NCBI GenBank assembly: GCA_964654285.1
Contig: CAZZJC010000022.1
Coordinates: forward strand, 1 to 64,000
DNA from: BJHQ01 sp964654285
Lineage (GTDB): Bacteria > Planctomycetota > UBA11346
DNA: 64,000 nucleotides
Direction: 5' to 3'
Shown: piece by piece, positions 9,725-18,382 of the stretch
How the letters are laid out: every line of letters begins with the position of its first letter
Position numbering within the stretch: the first letter of the stretch is position 1
Position numbers and translations under genes: made by a program
Notes under the pieces: generated by a model
What the model was told of the DNA's origin: nothing
The model's database searches: none
What the model saw: the letters and a program-made list of their open reading frames with translations, nothing else

Positions 9725-9887
9725 GGATGCCCCCTGGGCCGGGCATGGTGACGGCGAGCGCCGGGCCTCAACCCCGGATCCGCTGAACCTGGGGGCGGCC
9801 GTCCAGCCTGCATCGCCGATCGGGCCCGCCTTTTCCCGGCCGGCGGCACTGCTAACGTGCCGCGCATCCACGCGCAACGAGGCCCTC

Positions 9888-10802
9888 ATGCGATCCGCAA
9901 CCTGCTTCCTCGCTCCCCTGTTCGCCGTTGCCGGCCTGGCCGCCGCCGACCCGGTCGCGCCCGGCGCCTACCAGGCGAACGGAGTGCTGGCGAAGGGCCG
10001 CTTCACCGCGGTCTCCGCGGTCGGCATCGGCGCCAACGGGAGCATCCTCGTCGGCGGTGACGAGCAGGTCGTGGTCTACGACGCCAGCGGCAAGGAGCTC
10101 AAGGCCGTCACGGTCGGGTTCCCGGTGCGGGCGGTGGCGGGCGACGCGCAGGGCCGCACCTTCGTCGGCGGGGCGAGCGGGGATTGGGGCAGGCAGAAGG
10201 CGGCCTTCGCCGCCTACGGCCCGGCGTGGGAGAAGCTCGACCTCTACCCCGCCGTGGCCAAGACCGCGAGAAGCGTGTCCGGCCTGGCGATCCACCAGGA
10301 CACCCTGGTGGTGTTCGATGGCGTCGCCGGCCGCATCTTCCGTTTCCACACCGATGGCCGGGCGCCGGCCATCCTGGGTCGCGATCTCGCGCGCTGCTGC
10401 GGCATCCTCGACGGAGACCTCGCGGCAGACGGGTCGATCTACCTCGCCCACCTCGGCAAGCACCGGGTCGAGGTCTTCGACGCCGCCGGCAAGGCGAAGC
10501 CCCTCTTCGGCAAGGAAGGCGAGCGGCCGGAGCAGTTCACCGGCTGCTGCAACCCGGTCAGCCTGGCCCTGACGCCCGAGGGAAACTTCGTCACCACCGA
10601 GAAATCGACCCCGCGGGTGAAGGTCTACAAGCCCGACGGCACCCTGATCGCCCTCATCCCGGAAGCCCGCTTCAGCCCCGAATGCGGCCAGATGGACGTG
10701 GCGGTCGACCGCAAGGGCAACATCTACGTCGCCGACGACGGCGCGCAGGAGGTCAAGATGTTCAGCCCGGTCCCGGCTGGCGAGGCGGCCAAGCCCCGGT
10801 GA
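9888..10802 (+). CDS. Secreted NHL-repeat beta-propeller protein with paired cysteines
   Basis: A 304-residue exported protein of unknown function. The N-terminus is a short signal peptide (MRSATCFLAPLFAVAGLAAA). The rest is built from NHL/SMP-30-like repeats, for example FTAVSAVGIGANGSILVGG, DGDLAADGSIYLAHLGKHRVEVFD and MDVAVDRKGNIYVADDG. Two Cys-Cys pairs (RCCGI and TGCCNP) plus a later PECGQ sit near the start of successive blades and could form disulfides or bind a metal. It is divergent from the cobalamin adenosyltransferase gene. ATG 9888 is the only start consistent with the signal peptide. Confidence 0.8.
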   Translation: MRSATCFLAPLFAVAGLAAADPVAPGAYQANGVLAKGRFTAVSAVGIGANGSILVGGDEQVVVYDASGKELKAVTVGFPVRAVAGDAQGRTFVGGASGDWGRQKAAFAAYGPAWEKLDLYPAVAKTARSVSGLAIHQDTLVVFDGVAGRIFRFHTDGRAPAILGRDLARCCGILDGDLAADGSIYLAHLGKHRVEVFDAAGKAKPLFGKEGERPEQFTGCCNPVSLALTPEGNFVTTEKSTPRVKVYKPDGTLIALIPEARFSPECGQMDVAVDRKGNIYVADDGAQEVKMFSPVPAGEAAKPR

Positions 10803-10929
10803 CCCCTGGGCGACGGGGCCGGCCGACCCCGTCCACTTGCACATCCGGGCTGAAAGCGGTTGGCGGGACCAGGATTTCGGCATAGATTCCCCCAGTCCGT
10901 CCACCATGCCGCCGGCTGGGGAATCCGCG

Positions 10930-13908
10930 ATGCTGCGAACTGCCGCCTCCGAGATGGCGCTGCCGGCCCCGTCCACGTGGGATCCGGCCCGGGGCGGCAC
11001 GGTTGCGGCGGATGCGCCCGGCGCTGCGGGGGCGGACGGCCGCGCCGACCACTCCTACGAGCTGTTCCTGACGGTCCTGGTGGCCCTGCTCATCGGGCTC
11101 GTCCTCACCCTCTGGCTGCGCCGGCGCGAGAAGCGCGCGGTCCGGCGCCGCATCGAGGCCGAGCGCACGCGCAACCAGGCCTTGGCGGATCTGGTCGCGA
11201 AAACCGAGGAGACCCAGCGCTTCTTCGACCTTGCGCTCGACCTGCTCTGCGTCGCCGACAAGGATGGGTGCTTCCGCTGGCTCAATCCGAGCTGGGAGCA
11301 GACCCTCGGCCATCCGGTGGCCGAGCTGACCGGCCGGCGCGTCCTCGACCTCGTCCATCCTGAGGACCGCGCCAGGACCGAAGCGGTGCTGCGCGATCTC
11401 GGCCAGGGCGGGACGGTGCTCAACTTCGTCAACCGCTACCGCCACCGCGATGGCACCTGGCGCTGGATCGAGTGGCGGGCGAACTGCCACGAGGGGCGGC
11501 TCATCTACGCCGCCGCGCGCGACATCAGCGAACGCGTGGCGATGGAGGAGCAGGTGCGCGCGAGCGAGGCCGAGCAGCGCCGCCTGGTCGAGCGCCTGCG
11601 CCTGGCGGTCGCCTCGATGAAGCTCGGCATCTGGGACTGGAACGTGGGTACCGACAGGCTCGAGTGGGACGCGGGCATGTGCGCCATCTACGGGCTGGAG
11701 CCGGGCGAGTTCTCGAACTACTACGATGGCTGGACCTCGCGCGTCCTGCCCGAGGACCTGCCCGCGTGCGAGCATGCGATGCTCACCGCGCTCAACGGAG
11801 GCGCGCCCTACAACATCACCTTCCGCATCCGTCTGCCCGATGGCGGGATCCGCCACATCCGGGGCACCGCCCTGATCAAGAAGGACGAGGCCGGCCGGCC
11901 CGAGCACATGATCGGCCTCAACTGGGACATCACCGACAAGCACGAGGCCGAGCAGGAGCTGATCGCCGCGAAGGAGGCCGCCGAGGCCGCGACCCGCGCC
12001 AAGGCCGACTTCCTGGCGGTGATGAGCCATGAGATCCGCACCCCGCTCAACGGCGTGCTCGGCCTCGCCAACATGCTGCTCGACACCCGCCTGGATCCGG
12101 GCCAGCGCGACATGCTCCAGATGCTCCACACCTGCGGCGACGGGCTGCTGGTGCTGCTCAACGACATCCTGGATTTCTCCAAGATCGAGGCCGGCAAGAT
12201 GGAGCTGGAGGACGAGGAGTTCGATCCCGTCCAGGCCATCGACGATGCGGTCACCCTGGTGGCGGAGCGGATCAACTCCAAGGGCCTGGAACTGACCACG
12301 GTGATCGCCGCCGGCATCCCGGCGCGCCTGCGCGGCGACCAGACCCGCCTGCGCCAGGTGCTCACCAATCTGCTGGTCAACGCGGTCAAGTTCACCGAGC
12401 AGGGGACGATCGCGATCCGGGTGCGGGCGCTGGAGGCCGCCGAGACCGGTCCCGACCTCGGCGTCCGGACCCTGGAATTCAGCATCGCCGATACGGGCAT
12501 CGGCATGTCCCCCGAGGCCCAGTCGCGGCTGTTCCAGTCCTTCTCCCAGGCGGACGCGTCCACGACCCGGCGTTTCGGCGGCACCGGCCTCGGCTTGGCG
12601 ATCTGCAAACGCCTGGTCGAATGCATGGGCGGCAGCATCCGGGTCGACAGCCTCGCCGGGGTCGGATCGCGGTTCCAGTTCACCGTCCGCCTGCACGGCG
12701 TCCCGCAGGTCCCCGGTACGACGGTGCAGGGACTGCGCCTGCTGTGCGCCCTGCGGCCCACGCCCCTGCGCGAGGCCCTGGTCGAGCAGTGCGGTTGCTG
12801 GGGAGTCGAAGCGACGGTGGCCCAGCCTTCCGAACTGGCCAATCGCCTGCGCGCCGCCGCCCAGGCCGACCGGCCGTTCAACGCCGTGGTCATCGATTCG
12901 ACCCTGGTGGTCGACGACGTCCTCCAGTCCGTGGCCGACCTGGGGGCGGGGCGTGGCACGATCATCGATCTCGGCGGCAGCCGCTCGGGCCGGGCCGACA
13001 TCGTCCTCGCCCGGCCGTTGCGGCTGGGCCAGCTGTACCACCACCTGCTGGAACTCGTCACCGGCACCAAGACCTACCGCATCCGCCAATCCTCCCATGT
13101 GCGGCTGAAGGGGCACGTGCTGGTGGCCGAGGACAATCCGGTCAACCAGCGCATCGCCGTCAACCTGCTGGGGAAGATCGGCCTCACCTGCGATCTCGCC
13201 GCCGATGGCAATGAGGTCCTCGCCGCGCTGACGCGCCGCGCCTACGATCTCGTGCTGATGGACTGCCAGATGCCCGAGATGGACGGACTCGCCGCGACCC
13301 GCGCCATCCGCGCGCAGGAGGCCGCCAGCGTCGCCGCCGGGGGCGCCCCGCGCCGCCTGCCGATCATCGCCCTCACCGCCGGGGTCACCCCCGAGGAGCG
13401 CGTGGCGACCCAGGTCGCCGGCATGGACGCCTTCCTGACCAAGCCGATCCAGCGCGAGGAGCTGGAGACCGCGCTTGCCCGCCTGCTGCCCGAACGCCGC
13501 GACGCGGCGTCGATCATCTCGCCGGAACCGCTGGCCGACATCCGCGCCCTGCGCCGCCTGCACGAGGACACCGACGACGTCGAGGAATACCTCAAGCTCT
13601 TCGCCGATGAGAGCGGCAAATGCCTGGGCCTCATCGTCGCCGCCCTCGAGCGTGGCGACCTGCGCGCCCTCGCCGCCGGGGCGCATCGGCTCAAGGGCAC
13701 CGCCCTGCTGGTCGGGGCGCGGCGGTTCGCCGCCGTCCTGATGCGCTTGGAGGAGGAATCCGCGAAGGCGGGGCTGGACGCCCTGCGCGTGATCATCGAC
13801 AGCCTGCCCGAACTGCTCGCCGCCTCGATAACTGATCTGCGCCGCGAGGCGGCCCGGCTGGAACGCCGCCACACCGGCGAGACCACCCTGCTCGCCCGGA
13901 GACCCTGA
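10930..13908 (+). CDS. Hybrid sensor histidine kinase (TM-PAS-PAS-HisKA-HATPase-pseudoREC-REC-HPt)
   Basis: A 992-residue membrane-attached hybrid kinase. One transmembrane helix lies near residues 44-63 (FLTVLVALLIGLVLTLWL). Two PAS domains follow (FFDLALDLLCVADKDG and MKLGIWDWNVGTDRLEW). HisKA contains MSHEIRTPLNG with phospho-acceptor His367, then an HATPase domain (NLLVNAVKFTEQG, DTGIGM, GGTGLGLAICKRL). A degenerate receiver-like segment (IDLGGSRSGRADIVLARP) precedes a complete receiver (AEDNPVNQ, MDCQMPEMDG with Asp778, TKPIQ). The C-terminus is an HPt domain with His919 in AHRLKGTA. I chose ATG 10930 because GGGGA lies about 8 bases upstream; ATG 10906 is possible. The Ser/Thr kinase gene starts two bases after this stop codon. 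Confidence 0.93.
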   Translation: MLRTAASEMALPAPSTWDPARGGTVAADAPGAAGADGRADHSYELFLTVLVALLIGLVLTLWLRRREKRAVRRRIEAERTRNQALADLVAKTEETQRFFDLALDLLCVADKDGCFRWLNPSWEQTLGHPVAELTGRRVLDLVHPEDRARTEAVLRDLGQGGTVLNFVNRYRHRDGTWRWIEWRANCHEGRLIYAAARDISERVAMEEQVRASEAEQRRLVERLRLAVASMKLGIWDWNVGTDRLEWDAGMCAIYGLEPGEFSNYYDGWTSRVLPEDLPACEHAMLTALNGGAPYNITFRIRLPDGGIRHIRGTALIKKDEAGRPEHMIGLNWDITDKHEAEQELIAAKEAAEAATRAKADFLAVMSHEIRTPLNGVLGLANMLLDTRLDPGQRDMLQMLHTCGDGLLVLLNDILDFSKIEAGKMELEDEEFDPVQAIDDAVTLVAERINSKGLELTTVIAAGIPARLRGDQTRLRQVLTNLLVNAVKFTEQGTIAIRVRALEAAETGPDLGVRTLEFSIADTGIGMSPEAQSRLFQSFSQADASTTRRFGGTGLGLAICKRLVECMGGSIRVDSLAGVGSRFQFTVRLHGVPQVPGTTVQGLRLLCALRPTPLREALVEQCGCWGVEATVAQPSELANRLRAAAQADRPFNAVVIDSTLVVDDVLQSVADLGAGRGTIIDLGGSRSGRADIVLARPLRLGQLYHHLLELVTGTKTYRIRQSSHVRLKGHVLVAEDNPVNQRIAVNLLGKIGLTCDLAADGNEVLAALTRRAYDLVLMDCQMPEMDGLAATRAIRAQEAASVAAGGAPRRLPIIALTAGVTPEERVATQVAGMDAFLTKPIQREELETALARLLPERRDAASIISPEPLADIRALRRLHEDTDDVEEYLKLFADESGKCLGLIVAALERGDLRALAAGAHRLKGTALLVGARRFAAVLMRLEEESAKAGLDALRVIIDSLPELLAASITDLRREAARLERRHTGETTLLARRP

Positions 13909-13909
13909 C

Positions 13910-16039
13910 ATGGCCGGGGATGGCGACCGTGCGGACGCTCCCGCTCCGCCTGAAAGCACCGGCCCGGCTGCCGGTCCAGGCGCGGAGGGCGAGGTCACCA
14001 TCTCGAGTTCCGGCATGCGCCGGATCGCCACCGCGGCGCGCCTGGTCGAACCCGGTGCGACCTGCCTCGGCCGCTACCGCATGGGACGGCTGCTCGGCCG
14101 GGGGGGATACGCCGATGTCTACCAGGCGGTCCGGATCGCGGACGGCCTGCCGGTGGCGCTCAAGATCCTCACCCCGCTGCCGGACGGCAGCAACCAGCGG
14201 TCGCGCGACCGCATGCTGGTGGAAGGGCATCTCGCCCTCGATCTCCAGCATCCCAACCTGGTGCGCTACCTCGATGTCGGCGAGGATGCCGGCATCCTCT
14301 GCCTGGTGATGGAGCTGGTCGATGGCGGCGACGCCGAACGGCTGCCGCGCCTGCATCACGGCCGGGTTCCGGCCGGGATCATCGCCCGGATCGGCCGTGA
14401 CGCCGCGCGCGGACTCCAGGCGCTGCACGATCGCGACCTGCTGCACCGCGATGTCAAGCCGGCGAACCTGCTCCTCGACGCGCAGGGCAACTGCAAGGTC
14501 GGCGATTTCGGCCTTCTGCGGCCGCTGGAGGACGCCGGTTCGATGACCATCGACGGCAACGTCGTCGGCACCCCGGCCTACATCGCCCCGGAACAGGCGC
14601 GCAGCACCCGGGGCAGCGACCACCGCGCGGACATCTACGGCCTGGGCGCCAGCCTGCACCACCTCGCGACCGGGCATCCGCCGCACGACCACTCCAACAT
14701 CTGGGCCACCCTGACCAGCCTGGTGAGCGACCCCTTCCCCGATCCGCGCCTGCTGCGCGAGGATCTGCCCGACGACCTCGCCCGCATCATCATGAAGGCC
14801 GGGGACAAGGATCCCGACAAACGCTATCCCAACGCCAATGCGATGGCGGACGATCTCGCCGGCTTCCTCGCCGGCACGCCCCTGCCGCAACGCACCTCGC
14901 AGCGCATCAAGCGGTCGGGCGTCGGCGCCGGTCCGACGGTGCTGCTCGTCGATGACGATCCCCTGGTGCGCCGCCTCTACGCCGGCCGGCTCAAGCTTGA
15001 TGGCTTCCATCTCGAGACCGCCGCGACCCTGGCCGAGGCCCTGGCGGCGGCCAGGCGCCACCCGCCGGCGGCGGTGGTGCTCGACCTCGTGCTCGATCCG
15101 CATCTGGACCAGGAGGACGGCGCCTCGGTGCTGAGCCGGCTGCGGCTGCTGCCCGGTCTGGCGGCGGTGCCGGTCCTGGTGTTCTCGAACGCCCTCGACG
15201 GGGACGCGCGCCTGCAGCAGGTGCGCGAACTCGGCGTCATCCGCGTCCTCGCCAAGGCGGCGACCTCGCCACGCGAGCTTTCCACCCTGCTCCAGGAACT
15301 CCTGGGATTCCAGGCCCCGGTTCAGGTCACTAACGACCGCCAGGCCGCCGCCGATCTCGACGGGGTGGCGCTCATCGCCCTGGCGCACCTCCAGACGCTG
15401 CTGCCGGGCCTGGGCGGTAGCGCTCCCGCCGAGAGCCAGGCGGGGATCCTGCGCGGCATCGCCCAGACTGCGCGCGGCCTGTCGGCGGCCGCAGCGGCCT
15501 GCGGCCGCCTGGCGATGGCCGCCGCAGCCGAGGTCACCGAGCACCTCGTCCGCCGCCTGGACGACGCCGCCGAGCCGATCACCCCATCCCTGCATCGCAC
15601 CCTCGGTCAGGCGGTCGACTGCCTGCAATCCCTTGCCCTCAGCCCACGCCAGCCGGGTCAGCCGGTGTGGAAGCCGGGCAAGATCCTGGTCGTCGATGAC
15701 GACCCCCTGGCCAGCCGGTATGCCACCAAGGCCTTGACCAAGGCCAATCTGCCGGTGGTGACGGCGCACCATCCCGCGGATGCCCTGGTGCTGCTCGCCG
15801 ACCACGATTTCGCCCTGCTGATCTGCGACGCCAGCCTGCCCGACATGAGCGGCGAGGAGCTCGTGCGCCGCTTCCGCAGCCATTCCCGCCATCGCAATCT
15901 GCCGATCATCTTCGTCACCACCAACGCCGGAACGGCGCACCGCCTCGCCGACGGCAGCGAGGCGGATGCCATCAGCAAACCCTACCTGATGGCGGAACTG
16001 GCGGTGAAGGCGCTGGTCCACCTGACCGCAGCAAAATGA
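13910..16039 (+). CDS. Hanks-type Ser/Thr protein kinase fused to two receiver domains
   Basis: A 709-residue cytoplasmic fusion. Residues ~55-335 form a complete Hanks kinase: GRGGYADVY loop, Lys85 in VALKIL, catalytic Asp181 in HRDVKPANLLL, Asp199 of DFG, and PAYIAPEQA. Receiver 1 (~345-465) has VDDDP, Asp392 in LDLVLD, a Ser switch residue (VFSNA) and Lys (LAKAA). Receiver 2 (~595-705) has VDDDP, Asp640 in CDASLPDMSG, TTN and SKPY. The helical linker (~475-575) includes IAQTARGLSAAAAACG, which resembles an HPt helix with Gln519 where His would sit. One base separates it from the HPt-ended hybrid kinase, so phosphotransfer to these receivers is likely but unproven. Confidence 0.92.
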   Translation: MAGDGDRADAPAPPESTGPAAGPGAEGEVTISSSGMRRIATAARLVEPGATCLGRYRMGRLLGRGGYADVYQAVRIADGLPVALKILTPLPDGSNQRSRDRMLVEGHLALDLQHPNLVRYLDVGEDAGILCLVMELVDGGDAERLPRLHHGRVPAGIIARIGRDAARGLQALHDRDLLHRDVKPANLLLDAQGNCKVGDFGLLRPLEDAGSMTIDGNVVGTPAYIAPEQARSTRGSDHRADIYGLGASLHHLATGHPPHDHSNIWATLTSLVSDPFPDPRLLREDLPDDLARIIMKAGDKDPDKRYPNANAMADDLAGFLAGTPLPQRTSQRIKRSGVGAGPTVLLVDDDPLVRRLYAGRLKLDGFHLETAATLAEALAAARRHPPAAVVLDLVLDPHLDQEDGASVLSRLRLLPGLAAVPVLVFSNALDGDARLQQVRELGVIRVLAKAATSPRELSTLLQELLGFQAPVQVTNDRQAAADLDGVALIALAHLQTLLPGLGGSAPAESQAGILRGIAQTARGLSAAAAACGRLAMAAAAEVTEHLVRRLDDAAEPITPSLHRTLGQAVDCLQSLALSPRQPGQPVWKPGKILVVDDDPLASRYATKALTKANLPVVTAHHPADALVLLADHDFALLICDASLPDMSGEELVRRFRSHSRHRNLPIIFVTTNAGTAHRLADGSEADAISKPYLMAELAVKALVHLTAAK

Positions 16040-16067
16040 ACAACCCCGCCGGATGGCGGGGTTGTTC
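16038..16067. terminator. Bidirectional terminator between converging genes
   Basis: A perfect 13-bp stem, GAACAACCCCGCC and GGCGGGGTTGTTC, with a 4-base GGAT loop. It overlaps the stop codon of the receiver-kinase gene and lies 24 bases beyond the stop of the converging secreted protein at 16091. There is no T-run on the plus side; on the minus side the stem is followed by TTCATTTTGC, so it may terminate better for the minus-strand gene. Confidence 0.85.
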
Positions 16068-16090
16068 GGGAATACACGCTCAGCCTTGAC

Positions 16091-17467
16091 TCACTTGTTC
16101 GGATCGAATTCCGGGACTTCGTCGGCCCTGACCGTGGTCTGGATCTCGAACGACTCGCTGGCGACGACTTCACCGACGTTGCCGGCGATGTCGGCGGCGA
16201 TGACCTTGATCCGGGCCTTCTTGGTCTCGACGGCATCCTTGGGGATGCTGAAGAAGTAGGCGGTCTCGGTGGGCAGCCCCTTGGCGAGCTCGATCCAGCC
16301 CTTGTCGGGCGAGTACTGGAGGAACACCGCGACCGAGTTGGCGGCGAGGTTCGCGTCCTTGGCGATGAAGACCACCTTGACCCGGTCGTCGGGCTTGAAC
16401 GCGCGCTTGGCCGCATTGGCGGCGCCGGCGGCGTCGGAGATGCCGATCAACGAGCTCAATTGCAACGAGGGCGGGGTGGTGTCGACGATGATCTCGAATC
16501 CTTCCTTGCCCTTGGGCGCGGCGGTCTGGTTGCCGGCCCCGTCGGTGGCGACGATCGCCAGGCGGTACCTGCCATCGGCCGGTGCCTTCCAGCCCACGGT
16601 CTTCCAGGGATCGGCCAGGAAGGGGCCTTCGGTCCAGCTCGTGCCGTCGTCCTGGCTGACGTACAGGCGGGCGGTCTTGAGGCCCGAGTAGCCTTCCTTG
16701 GCCACTTCGGTGTCGAGGGCGAGATCCTGGCTCTTGGCGATCGCCGGCCCGGTCACCCGGCCCTTGGGCTTGATCGAGTCGATCACCAGTCCGGTCGCCT
16801 CGGCCAGGCCGACGTTGGTGGCGGCGTCCATGACCTCGACCCGCAGCACGCCGGCATTGGTCATGCTCTTGGGCACCGTCCACTCGTAGCTGCCGCTGTT
16901 GGGCAGGCCGGCGGCGACGGTCTCGAAGGTGCCGTTGCCGTCGCGCGAGAACTTGATCGACACCGGGTTCGGGCGCAGGTAGGGATCGGTCGCGGTCCAG
17001 GTCACGGTGTACTTGTCATCGCCGCGCAGCATCGCCTTGTTGGCGGGGAAGGTCACCGCCACCACCGGCGCGGTACGGTCGACGATGAACTCGGTCAGCG
17101 GCTTGGTGCTGGCCTCCGGTACCGGCATGGCGGCTCCGCTTTCACGGATCTTGCGCAGGTAGACCTTCCAATGGCCTTCCGGCGCCGACCACACGATCGG
17201 ATTGCCGGGGGTGAAGGCCTGGCCGTGCTTCTGCCACGCGCCCCAGGCGGAGCCGTCGAAGGCGCTGAAATACAGCTCGCGCACCTTGACGCCTTCGGCC
17301 GGATCCTCTTTCACCGGGAAGGGGATGTCCTTCTTCGGCGTGGTTTTGACCTGATGGTTGTCGCCGCCCACGGTAACCGCCACCGGCTTCGGCGGATCGG
17401 CTTCGCCCGCCGCGAGCGCGGCGACGGCCAGGCAGAGGGAGGGAACGAGGAAGCGGGTCGTGGGCAT
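16091..17467 (-). CDS. Secreted protein with Ig-like/fibronectin-like repeats
   Basis: A 458-residue exported protein, probably periplasmic or surface-located. The start at ATG 17467 gives a signal peptide (MPTTRFLVPSLCLAVAALAA, then GEA). The body contains at least four beta-sandwich repeats, marked by strings such as FIVDRTAPVVAVTFPANKA, GLVIDSIKPKGRVTGP, IVDTTPPSLQLSS and the BIG-type endings VMDAATNVG, VATDGAGNQTA and AADIAGNVGE. No catalytic motif is visible. It lies 54 bases downstream of purQ on the same strand, but a shared role is not evident. Confidence 0.82.
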   Translation of the reverse strand: MPTTRFLVPSLCLAVAALAAGEADPPKPVAVTVGGDNHQVKTTPKKDIPFPVKEDPAEGVKVRELYFSAFDGSAWGAWQKHGQAFTPGNPIVWSAPEGHWKVYLRKIRESGAAMPVPEASTKPLTEFIVDRTAPVVAVTFPANKAMLRGDDKYTVTWTATDPYLRPNPVSIKFSRDGNGTFETVAAGLPNSGSYEWTVPKSMTNAGVLRVEVMDAATNVGLAEATGLVIDSIKPKGRVTGPAIAKSQDLALDTEVAKEGYSGLKTARLYVSQDDGTSWTEGPFLADPWKTVGWKAPADGRYRLAIVATDGAGNQTAAPKGKEGFEIIVDTTPPSLQLSSLIGISDAAGAANAAKRAFKPDDRVKVVFIAKDANLAANSVAVFLQYSPDKGWIELAKGLPTETAYFFSIPKDAVETKKARIKVIAADIAGNVGEVVASESFEIQTTVRADEVPEFDPNK

Positions 17468-17521
17468 GGGGTCTCGCTCGGGATGGATCGTGGCGCGGGT
17501 GTGGCGGAGGGGGGCTGGGCG

Positions 17522-18304
17522 TCAGGCGGCCTTGAGCGACCGGATGGCGGCGCGGAAGAAGCGCACGCCGTCGCCTTCGCGGCGGCGCGGTTCGCGCGTC
17601 CAGCGCGGGTGGTTCTCCCAGCGCAGGAAGCGTTCGGGGTGCGGCATCAGGCCGAACACCCGGCCGGTCGCATCGCACAGGCCGGCGATGTCGTCCTGGC
17701 TGCCGTTCGGGTTGGTGCCGGAACTGTAGCGCAGCGCGATCTGGCCGTTGGCGCGCAGGTGGTCGATGAGCGTTGGCGGCGCCACGAAGCGGCCCTCGGC
17801 GTGCGCGACCGGCAGTTCGACCTCGTCGCCATCGGCGATCCAGACGCAGCGGCCGGGATCGCCGGCGACCTTCACCCAGCAGTCGCGGTAGACGCCGGAG
17901 GTGTTGTCGGTGAGCGAGGCGTTCTGCTCCGGTGCGGCGAGCACCTTGGATTTCCCCTTGGTCTCAGCCAGGGCGGGTCCGGGCAGCAGGCCGGACTTCA
18001 CCAGCACCTGGAAACCGTTGCAGATCCCGATCGCGAGACCGCCACGGGCGACGAAGGCCAGCAGCTCATCCTTGAGCACCGACATCAACTCGTTGGCGAA
18101 GATGCGGCCCGAGGCCACGTCGTCGCCGTAGCTGAATCCGCCCGGGATGGCGAGAACCTGGAAGCCGCGCAGGAGTTTCGGCTTTTCGCGCAGGCGGTTG
18201 ACGTGGAGCACGGTGCTGGCGGCACCGACGAGGTCGAAGGCGTAGGCGGTCTCGGCATCGCAATTGGTGCCGGCCGCGCGCAAGACGAGTACCTTGGGTT
18301 TCAT
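17522..18304 (-). CDS. purQ: Phosphoribosylformylglycinamidine synthase, glutaminase subunit
   Basis: Glutamine amidotransferase subunit of FGAM synthase (purine biosynthesis step 4), passing ammonia to PurL. The 260-residue protein has the class I amidotransferase fold: PKVLVLRAAGTNCDAETAYA, AIPGGFSYGDDVASG, the nucleophile Cys95 in GICNGFQ, and the His-Glu pair in LMPHPER. It starts at ATG 18304. A separate PurQ implies a small PurL plus PurS elsewhere; neither is in this window. Confidence 0.95.
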   Translation of the reverse strand: MKPKVLVLRAAGTNCDAETAYAFDLVGAASTVLHVNRLREKPKLLRGFQVLAIPGGFSYGDDVASGRIFANELMSVLKDELLAFVARGGLAIGICNGFQVLVKSGLLPGPALAETKGKSKVLAAPEQNASLTDNTSGVYRDCWVKVAGDPGRCVWIADGDEVELPVAHAEGRFVAPPTLIDHLRANGQIALRYSSGTNPNGSQDDIAGLCDATGRVFGLMPHPERFLRWENHPRWTREPRRREGDGVRFFRAAIRSLKAA

Positions 18305-18352
18305 CGCGATCCTGTGGGCCGGGAGTACATTGCCGGGACGGTCGGGGTCAAG

Positions 18353-18370
18353 CGGCCGGCGCGCCGGCCG
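18353..18370. other. Perfect 18-bp GC palindrome
   Basis: The sequence CGGCCGGCGCGCCGGCCG is a perfect palindrome in the gap between the stop of the transketolase-like gene (18383) and the purQ start (18304). It could act as a terminator stem without a T-run or be part of a local family of GC hairpins. In DNA this GC-rich, chance also contributes. Confidence 0.4.
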
Positions 18371-18382
18371 ACGGGCCGGGCA

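Noticed and set aside
10837..10929. TTG start of the hybrid histidine kinase
   Set aside because: A rare start without a ribosome binding site; ATG 10930 has GGGGA upstream.
10762..14031. Open frame of 1089 codons on the minus strand
   Set aside because: Antisense shadow of the hybrid histidine kinase, whose motifs are complete on the plus strand.
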